NCBI RefSeq assembly: GCF_021654135.1
Contig: NZ_JAKGSD010000072.1
Coordinates: 1 to 35,894, forward strand
DNA from: Amycolatopsis tucumanensis
GTDB lineage: Bacteria; Actinomycetota; Actinomycetes; Mycobacteriales; Pseudonocardiaceae
Length of the DNA: 35,894 nt
Direction of reading: 5' to 3'
The notes below the pieces were generated by a model. The model saw nothing but the letters and a program-made list of their open reading frames with translations. It had not been told where the DNA came from and searched no databases. The translations under genes were made by a program, and so were the position numbers. Shown piece after piece: positions 30,422 through 35,894 of this stretch (position 1 is its first letter; the number at the start of each line of letters is the position of its first letter).

Positions 30422-31072
30422 TTACAAGCGGGTGATCGCCTCGTCGACGGGTGTGTTGCCGGTCACCAGTTCCAGCGTGCGGCGGAACGAGCGGGGCTCC
30501 TCGAAGAGCGCGATCAGCACCGCGGCGACGTCCTCGCGTGGGATCTCGCCGTAGTCGACCTTTTCGGCCAGGTGGACCTCGCCGATCGCGGGCTCGTCGG
30601 TGAGGCGTCCGGGGCGCAGGATGGTCCAGTCCAGGTCCCGGGCGCGCAGGTCGTCCTCGGCGGCCTTCTTCGCGCGCAGGTACGCCGCGAACACCTCGTC
30701 GGTGCCGGGGCGGGCCGGGCGGTCGACGCCGATCGAGCCGATCTGGATGTGCCGCCGGACGCCGGCGCGCTCGGCGGCGTCGGCGAACAGCCGCGCGGCG
30801 CCGAGGTCCACCGTCTCCTTGCGGGCCGCGCCGCTGCCGGGGCCCGCGCCCGCGGCGAACACCGCGACGTCCGCGCCCTTCAGCACGTCGGCGACCTCGT
30901 CGACCGCGGCGGACTCCAGGTCGAGCACGACCGGCTCGGCGCTGAGGTCGCGCAGGGCGGGGGCCTGCTCGACGTTGCGGATGATGCCAACGGCCTCGTC
31001 CCCGGTGCCGGCCAGCAGCCGCTCCAGGTGACGCGCGATCTTCCCGTGCCCTCCGGCGATGACGACTCGCAT
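30422..31072 (-). CDS. NAD(P)H-binding atypical SDR (YwnB-like)
   Basis: A 216-residue Rossmann-fold protein. VVIAGGHGKIARHLERLLA (residues 3-21) is the GGxGxxG-type nucleotide motif. VFAAGAGPGSG at ~70-80, YLRAKKAAED at ~134-143 (a YxxxK-like pair, Y134 with K138) and WTILRPGRLTDEP at ~153-165 follow the pattern of small epimerase-like reductases. Substrate unknown; many such proteins act as NADPH-dependent redox or regulatory proteins. Its TAA stop is immediately followed by the ATG of the ADP-ribosylglycohydrolase-like gene, giving TAAATG, so the two are in one operon and probably reinitiated. Confidence 0.88.
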   Translation of the reverse strand: MRVVIAGGHGKIARHLERLLAGTGDEAVGIIRNVEQAPALRDLSAEPVVLDLESAAVDEVADVLKGADVAVFAAGAGPGSGAARKETVDLGAARLFADAAERAGVRRHIQIGSIGVDRPARPGTDEVFAAYLRAKKAAEDDLRARDLDWTILRPGRLTDEPAIGEVHLAEKVDYGEIPREDVAAVLIALFEEPRSFRRTLELVTGNTPVDEAITRL

Positions 31073-31093
31073 GGGACCGACTCTAGGCCGGGG

Positions 31094-31729
31094 TCAGGCC
31101 ACCGGCAGGTCGTAGGAGGCGAGCAGCTGCTCGTAGACCATCTCGTTGATCCAGCGGGACACCGCGTCCTCGGGGAGGAGGATGCGCTCGCGGCGCACGT
31201 CGATGTCCAGGTCGACCCGGGCGTCCTCGTCGGCGGTGACCACGCCCACGCCGTAGGAACGGGCGCGCGGCAGGCAGTTGTCCAGGTAATCGCGGCTCAG
31301 CACGGCCGACGTGGGCAGCACCACGGCCGCCTCGCCGTAGCGGCTGAACGGCACGGCGGAGGCCATCGCGGTGCGCCAGTGGCGGGCGACGGCGAGGACG
31401 CCGACGATCTCGGCGGCCGGGGCCGGGGCGGTCGGCGCGAACTCCGGCCACGTCCAGGTGGCGACGGTCGCGCGGTCGGTCACCGGGGCGACGCCCATCG
31501 CGATCCGCTCGGCGTGGGTGTCGGTGCGCAGCTTGGCCACGACGCACACGCGGCGGCCGAGCATCGTGACCTCGGGGAGGACGACGCCGTGCCAGCCCAG
31601 CTGGGCGGCGGCGTCGCGGGCCAGCACGCTGACGCTGGCGGGCAACTCGACGGGCGGCACCACGCGGGTGGGGAACGATCGTCCGCCGGCCACCACCGAG
31701 TTTCCGGTGTGCCCTGGTGTAACCGCCAC
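31094..31729 (-). CDS. Uncharacterised protein, 211 residues
   Basis: I do not recognise this family. GTG 31729 has AGAGGAGG 7 nt upstream, a strong ribosome-binding site. The first ~25 residues are Gly/Thr/Pro-rich. The middle has alternating beta-like strands (VVLPEVTMLGRRVCVVAKL) and a TWTWPEFAPTAPAP proline segment. The last 60 residues are alpha/beta with an acidic run (DLDIDVRRERILLPEDAV) and a final helix (WINEMVYEQLLASYDLP). No signal peptide or TM helix. It is upstream of the NAD(P)-binding gene by 21 bp, so it is probably first in a three-gene operon with it and the ADP-ribosylglycohydrolase homologue. Confidence 0.72.
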   Translation of the reverse strand: MAVTPGHTGNSVVAGGRSFPTRVVPPVELPASVSVLARDAAAQLGWHGVVLPEVTMLGRRVCVVAKLRTDTHAERIAMGVAPVTDRATVATWTWPEFAPTAPAPAAEIVGVLAVARHWRTAMASAVPFSRYGEAAVVLPTSAVLSRDYLDNCLPRARSYGVGVVTADEDARVDLDIDVRRERILLPEDAVSRWINEMVYEQLLASYDLPVA

Positions 31730-32006
31730 GATCCGCCTCCTCTTACCGCTGATTCCCTACCCGCACCTCGTGAAAAGAGGCACATGGAAAGAGGTACCAG
31801 GGGTGGGCCGGTTGATCTGTGGACAACGGGAGCGCCTGCGATCGGCGGCGCTCAACGGTCGGTGACCGGTCGATGAGCGGTATCGGGACTTCAGCCCGAC
31901 ACTGCTTCCGAATGGGTGACGGACCGCTGAACGACCCGACGCCCAGCGTCTCCGTACCGCCGAACGGAGCAATTCCATTCGCGTTCCACTGTGGACAACG
32001 AACGGA
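31730..32006. other. Intergenic region with two DnaA-box-like sites
   Basis: These 277 bp lie between the kinase stop and the operon starting at 31729. No gene is credible. TGTGGACAA occurs at 31818-31826 and 31990-31998 (TTGTCCACA on the minus strand), the second inside TCCACTGTGGA. Two purine-rich direct repeats, AAAAGAGG and AAAGAGG, lie at about 31773-31800. The region should hold the promoter of the leftward operon, but no clear -35/-10 pair was seen. Confidence 0.4.
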
Positions 32007-33758
32007 TCAGGGCAGGAGTTCCCGGCCCAGCGGGGTCATCAGGTCGGCGACCTCCGAGTAGGGAACCACGACCTCGTGGTACCCGCATGCCATCGGGTAG
32101 TTCCGCGCGTCCGTGGCGAGCCAGAACACCACTCCGTCGGGCCGGAATCCCAGCTGGAGCGCGGGCGCGTCGAGGATCCCCCACGGCCGCAGGTCCCCCG
32201 GCGCGAGCGGGGTGCGCTCGCCGAACGGCTCGCTGCCGTCGCAGTAGCCGCCGGGTGAGCGGGCGAGGATCCGCGCCTCCAGCGCGCTCATCGCGTTCTG
32301 GTCGGCCGCGATGCCGTCGAAGACGTCCCCCGCGGTGATCACCTGCCCGGTCGACAGGTCGACGTTGAGCCACAGGACGGCGTAACCCCCGTGGTTGCCG
32401 AACTGGCTCGACTGCACCGCCAGGTCGTAACGCACGGACACGATCCGCTGGTCCTGCCGCCCGATGGTGACCTTGTTCTCGATCACCGGGTCCTCCGTCG
32501 GGTCGAGGATCCCGGACTGGACGTAACCGGTGAAGTCGTCGAGCGGTTTCGCGAGCGCGGCGTTGACCCGGTCCTGCAGCGCGGGGTCCCGCATCCCGCT
32601 CACCGCGGCGTACTGGGCGTCGACGTGGAAACCGGCGCCCGGTTCGGTGCGGGTCAGCAGGTTCACCTGCACCGCCGCCTGCTGCTCGGCGGGTGGCGCG
32701 GCGGCGACCGGCGGCAGGGTTTCGCCGTTGCCGATCACCGCGATCGTGCCGATCACCGCGCCGACGCCGACCGCGACGGCCACCAGCGTGGCGCCGATCT
32801 TCGCGCCGAGGCCGATGCCGGTGCCGACCGCTGCCAGCCCGCCCGCCGCTGCTCCCGGCGCGGCCGCGGTCCCGGCGCCGAGCAGCGCCAGCGGCGACAA
32901 CGCCAGCAACGCCCCGGCCCGCTGCGCCAGCCTGCCCAGCCCGCGCTGCTCCCAGTCCGGGCCGTACCCGGCGACCGCGGCGGTCTCCAGTTCGGCGACG
33001 AACTCGGCCGCCGCGGACGGCCGCCGGTCCGCCTCCTTCGCCATGCCCCGCGCGATCAGCTCGCGCACCGGCCCCGGCACCGCGTCGAGCGGCACCGGCG
33101 CGTTCTCGTGCTGGTCGCGGAGCTCGTCGGTGGTCGCGCCCTCGTACGGCTGCCGCCCGGCGATGCTCTGGAAGAACACGCAGGTCGCGGCGTACACGTC
33201 GGTCGCCGGGGTGGCGGGCCCGCCGCGCCACTGCTCCGGCGCCATGTACGCCGGGGTGCCCGCCGGCACGCCGGGCCGCCCGGCCAGCACGGCGATGCCG
33301 AAGTCGACCAGCTTGCTCTCCCGGCCCGGCCCGACCAGCACGTTCGCCGGTTTGTAGTCGCGGTGCACGACACCCGCCTGGTGCGCGTCGGCCAGCCCGA
33401 GCAGCGAGCCCTTCAGCACCGCGAGCGCCGACTCGGGCGGCAGCGCGCCGTCGTGACCGAGGACCTCGCGCAGGGAGACGCCGTGGATGGCCTCCATCAC
33501 GATCGCCGCGCCGTGCGGGCTCTCGTGGAACTCGTAGAGCCGGGCGACGTGCGGCGACTGGATTCGGCTCAGCAACTGCGCCTCGTGCCGGAACGCGGTC
33601 AGCCGCGCCGGGTCGCCGAGGTGCTTCCCGAACAGGTACTTGATCGCCACCGGGGTTCCGGAGGTGTCGTGCCTGGCCAGCACCACCTCGCCGAACCCGC
33701 CCTCGCCCAGCAACCCGACCTCGGTGAACCCCGGCACCGCCCAGTTCCGCATCCGCAC
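32007..33758 (-). CDS. Membrane Ser/Thr protein kinase with extracytoplasmic DUF3298/RsiV-like domain
   Basis: A 583-residue kinase. Residues ~11-275 are the cytosolic kinase domain: glycine loop LGEGGFGEV (17-25), K40, HRDYKPAN (132-139), DFG (152-154), and APE-type segment GTPAYMAPEQW. A long Ala/Gly hydrophobic stretch at ~280-342 contains one or two TM helices. The outer ~240 residues have NHGGYAVLWLNVDLSTGQV, then LQLGFRPDGVVFWL and VVVPYSEVADLM, the pattern of the DUF3298/RsiV C-terminal domain; there are no PASTA repeats. It probably senses an extracellular signal. GTG 33758 or ATG 33752 can be the start. It is divergent from the malyl-CoA-lyase-like gene at 33851. Confidence 0.9.
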   Translation of the reverse strand: MRMRNWAVPGFTEVGLLGEGGFGEVVLARHDTSGTPVAIKYLFGKHLGDPARLTAFRHEAQLLSRIQSPHVARLYEFHESPHGAAIVMEAIHGVSLREVLGHDGALPPESALAVLKGSLLGLADAHQAGVVHRDYKPANVLVGPGRESKLVDFGIAVLAGRPGVPAGTPAYMAPEQWRGGPATPATDVYAATCVFFQSIAGRQPYEGATTDELRDQHENAPVPLDAVPGPVRELIARGMAKEADRRPSAAAEFVAELETAAVAGYGPDWEQRGLGRLAQRAGALLALSPLALLGAGTAAAPGAAAGGLAAVGTGIGLGAKIGATLVAVAVGVGAVIGTIAVIGNGETLPPVAAAPPAEQQAAVQVNLLTRTEPGAGFHVDAQYAAVSGMRDPALQDRVNAALAKPLDDFTGYVQSGILDPTEDPVIENKVTIGRQDQRIVSVRYDLAVQSSQFGNHGGYAVLWLNVDLSTGQVITAGDVFDGIAADQNAMSALEARILARSPGGYCDGSEPFGERTPLAPGDLRPWGILDAPALQLGFRPDGVVFWLATDARNYPMACGYHEVVVPYSEVADLMTPLGRELLP

Positions 33759-33850
33759 CTCACTCCGAGGTGAGCTTCGCCGCAGCGGTTCCCCTGGTTT
33801 CGTGGTTAGGGTTACTCGTCGGTTACCACGGCCGTGCCAAGGGAGGACGG

Positions 33851-34921
33851 ATGCGCTCGCCGAAGGACTTCTTCGCGCCCCTCGCCGTGGGGGCGCCCGA
33901 CCCCGTCCGCGAGATCCCCGCGCTGCCGTCGCGGATGATCCACTTCTTCGACCCCAGCAACGCGAAGATGGCGGCGAAGGTCCCCGACCTTGCCAAGAAG
34001 GTCGACGTGCTGCTCGGCAACCTCGAGGACGCGGTGCGCGCGGACCGCAAGGAGGCCGCGCGCCAGGGCCTGGTGGAGATCGCGAAGGCCACCGACTTCG
34101 GCTCGACGCAGCTGTGGACGCGGATCAACAGCCTCGACTCGCCGTGGGTGCTGGACGACCTGATCACGCTGGTCACCGAGATCGGCGACAAGCTCGACGT
34201 GATCATGGTGCCGAAGGTCGAGGGCGCGCAGGACATCCACTACGTCGACCGGCTGCTGGCCCAGCTGGAAGCGCGGGCGGGTCTGCGCAGGCCGCTGCTG
34301 GTGCACGCGATCCTGGAGACCGCGAGCGGGGTCGCGAACGTCGAGGAGATCGCCGGCGCGAGCCCGCGCATGCAGGGCATCTCGCTCGGCCCGGCGGACC
34401 TCGCCGCGAGCCGCCGCATGAAGACGACGCGCGTCGGCGGCGGGCACCCCGGCTACCTGGTGCGGACCGACCCGGTCGGCGAGGACCTGCACGAAGGCCG
34501 CACGACCTTCCAGCAGGACCTGTGGCACTACACGGTCGCGCGGATGGTCGACGCGTGCGCGATGCACGGGATCCTGCCGTACTACGGGCCGTTCGGGGAC
34601 ATCCGGGACGTGGTGGCCTGCGAGGACCAGTTCCGCAACGCGTTCCTGCTCGGCTGCGTCGGCACCTGGACGTTGCACCCGGTGCAGGTGGACATCGCGA
34701 AGCGGGTGTTCTCGCCGGAGCCGAAGGACGTCGCCTGGGCGCGGAAGGTGATCGCGGCGATGGGCGACGGCACCGGCGCGGTCATGATCGACGGGAAGAT
34801 GCAGGACGACGCCTCGGTCAAGCAGTGCCGGGTGGTCGCGGAGCTGGCGGACAAGCTGGCCGAGCGCGACCCGGAGCTGAAGCAGGCGTACGACGAGGCG
34901 ACGAAGGAAGCGCTGGCATGA
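33851..34921 (+). CDS. HpcH/HpaI aldolase/citrate lyase family, malyl-CoA lyase-like
   Basis: A 356-residue TIM-barrel CoA ester lyase. LGNLEDAVRADRKEAAR, RINSLDSPWV, IMVPKVEGAQDI, HAILETASGVANVEEIA (Mg-binding Glu) and SLGPADLAASRRMKTT (Asp) follow in family order. YYGPFGDIRDV and TWTLHPVQVDIAKRVF match malyl-CoA/beta-methylmalyl-CoA lyases such as MclA more than CitE. It would cleave malyl-CoA to glyoxylate and acetyl-CoA (or methyl analogues), as in the ethylmalonyl-CoA pathway. ATG 33851 has GGGAGGA 5 nt upstream. It overlaps the next CitE-fold gene by 4 bp. No ccr or meaA gene is in the window, so the pathway is inferred. Confidence 0.85.
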   Translation: MRSPKDFFAPLAVGAPDPVREIPALPSRMIHFFDPSNAKMAAKVPDLAKKVDVLLGNLEDAVRADRKEAARQGLVEIAKATDFGSTQLWTRINSLDSPWVLDDLITLVTEIGDKLDVIMVPKVEGAQDIHYVDRLLAQLEARAGLRRPLLVHAILETASGVANVEEIAGASPRMQGISLGPADLAASRRMKTTRVGGGHPGYLVRTDPVGEDLHEGRTTFQQDLWHYTVARMVDACAMHGILPYYGPFGDIRDVVACEDQFRNAFLLGCVGTWTLHPVQVDIAKRVFSPEPKDVAWARKVIAAMGDGTGAVMIDGKMQDDASVKQCRVVAELADKLAERDPELKQAYDEATKEALA

Positions 34922-35787
34922 GTGGAGTGAAGCCGCGGCGTTCGGTGCTGTACATGCCGGGCGCGAACGAGCGGGCGCTGGAGAAGGCGAAGACGCTGCC
35001 CGCGGACGCGCTGATCCTGGACCTGGAGGACGCGGTCGCCCCGGACGCGAAGGAGGCGGCGCGGGAACGGGTGTGCGCGGCGGCGGCGTCCGGCGACTAC
35101 GGCAGTCGCGAGGTGACCATCCGGGTCAACGGACTGGACACCGAGTGGCACGACGCGGACCTGCGGGCGGCGGCCCAGGCGGGCCCGGCCGCGGTGGTCG
35201 TGCCGAAGGTCAACTCGGCGGCCGAGGTGCACAACATCGAGCGCGCGCTGGAACTCGGCGGCGCCCCCGATGCGACGAAGATCTGGGCGATGGTCGAAAC
35301 CCCGGTCGCGATGCTGCACGCGGAGGAGATCGCGGCGGCGAGCGAGCGCTTGACGGTGCTGGTGATGGGCACCAACGACCTGGCCAAGGAGCTGCACGCC
35401 GAGTTCGTCCCCGGCCGCGCCCCGCTGCTCGGTGGCTTGTCGCTGTGCCTGCTCGCCGCACGGGCGACGGGCAAGGTCATCCTGGACGGCGTCTACAACG
35501 ACGTGAAGGACCTGGCCGGTTTCGAGGCGGAGTGCCTGCAGGGACGGCAGTTCGGGTTCGACGGCAAGACACTGATCCACCCGGGACAGATCGAGCCGTG
35601 CAACCGGGTGTTCGCGCCGTCGGAGGACGAGGTCGCCCAGGCGCGGAAGATCATCGCCGCGTTCGAGGAAGCCAAAGCCGAGGGACGCGGCGTGGTGACC
35701 GTGGACGGGCGGATGATCGAGAACCTGCACGTGGAGAACGCGCAGCGAATCCTGGCACTGGCAGAAGCGATCGCCGGAAAGAACTGA
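34918..35787 (+). CDS. CitE-like CoA ester lyase or (3S)-malyl-CoA thioesterase
   Basis: A 289-residue protein of the same fold as its neighbour but a different subgroup. SVLYMPGANERALEKA, LILDLEDAVAPDAK, VRVNGLDT-like IRVNGLDTEW, VVPKVNSAAEV, AMVETPVAML (metal Glu) and VMGTNDLAKEL (metal Asp) are intact, and TLIHPGQIEPCN closes the barrel. Candidates are CitE-like lyase and the malyl-CoA thioesterase (Mcl2) that often pairs with a malyl-CoA lyase. ATG 34918 overlaps the lyase stop (ATGA), so the two are coupled and probably work in sequence. The rest of the window (35788-35894) shows no gene. Confidence 0.87.
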   Translation: MSGVKPRRSVLYMPGANERALEKAKTLPADALILDLEDAVAPDAKEAARERVCAAAASGDYGSREVTIRVNGLDTEWHDADLRAAAQAGPAAVVVPKVNSAAEVHNIERALELGGAPDATKIWAMVETPVAMLHAEEIAAASERLTVLVMGTNDLAKELHAEFVPGRAPLLGGLSLCLLAARATGKVILDGVYNDVKDLAGFEAECLQGRQFGFDGKTLIHPGQIEPCNRVFAPSEDEVAQARKIIAAFEEAKAEGRGVVTVDGRMIENLHVENAQRILALAEAIAGKN

Positions 35788-35894
35788 TTTTTCCAACGAC
35801 AACAAGAAACCGGCACCCGGCAACGCAACGCCACCGACCACCCCAACCAGACCTCCCCCGCCCCCGATCCACAGCCGATCTTTAGTCGCCGACC

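Noticed and set aside
29522..31876. 784-codon plus-strand frame opposite three genes
   Set aside because: It lies opposite the ADP-ribosylglycohydrolase, NAD(P)-binding and 211-residue genes and has shadow-frame composition without domains.
1..35894. tRNA, rRNA, IS element, prophage or integrase
   Set aside because: No cloverleaf-like sequence, transposase, integrase or flanking repeat was recognised by eye; a dedicated search would be needed to exclude a short one.

Overview
The window is about 36 kb of very GC-rich chromosomal DNA. It has many GTG starts, 1- to 4-bp gene overlaps and several start codons that sit 6 to 9 nt after a TANNNT box, which suggests leaderless mRNAs. The gene content (MmyB-type and TioE-type regulators, an ECF sigma factor with a VOC partner, an XRE-TPR regulator, a DUF6474-like protein, an ESX-like N-terminus at the left edge) points to an actinomycete, most likely Pseudonocardiaceae and plausibly Amycolatopsis. 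The genus is inference. There is no phage, integrase, IS element, CRISPR, rRNA or tRNA, and no large biosynthetic cluster.

Layout. 1-4.0 kb: edge of an ESX-like gene, an MmyB-type repressor divergent from a 14-TM drug exporter with palindromes between them, then an ECF sigma factor translationally coupled to a two-domain VOC protein. 4.0-8.3 kb: a hairpin element, a UDP-sugar dehydrogenase, an SDR (3-hydroxyacyl-CoA dehydrogenase-like), and an erythromycin-esterase-like hydrolase divergent from a tandem-MerR (TioE-like) regulator. 8.3-9.0 kb: a non-coding degenerate tandem repeat array with a 95-bp higher-order period. 9.1-11.3 kb: a TM0106-type RecB/DEDD nuclease and a small DUF6474-like protein. 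11.3-14.8 kb: an osmoprotectant ABC operon (permease, ATPase with CBS domains, permease, lipoprotein). 15.0-17.9 kb: a copper-handling operon (membrane protein, YcnI, CopC, CopD).

18.0-21.4 kb: an XRE-TPR regulator coupled to an APH-fold kinase, divergent from two small uncharacterised proteins. 21.6-24.9 kb: a GH1 beta-glucosidase and a sugar transporter in one operon, with a divergent TetR regulator. 24.9-26.5 kb: an SDR/TetR divergent pair with two matching operators. 26.5-29.1 kb: a cluster of three DnaA-box-like 9-mers, a fold-III PLP enzyme, and a divergent ALO-type FAD oxidase. 29.1-31.7 kb: an ADP-ribosylglycohydrolase homologue with an altered metal site, an NAD(P)-binding protein abutting it, and an unknown protein. 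32.0-33.8 kb: a membrane Ser/Thr kinase. 33.9-35.8 kb: two overlapping CitE-fold lyase genes resembling malyl-CoA lyase/thioesterase pairs.

Most of the window is ordinary accessory and regulatory chromosome made of local regulator-target pairs. The features least explained by known families are the repeat array, the patch of reversed codon usage inside the GH1 gene, the altered ADP-ribosylglycohydrolase, the sigma/VOC module with a possible second internal start, and the DnaA-box-like clusters between genes. I did not find a clear undescribed multi-gene defence or mobile system.
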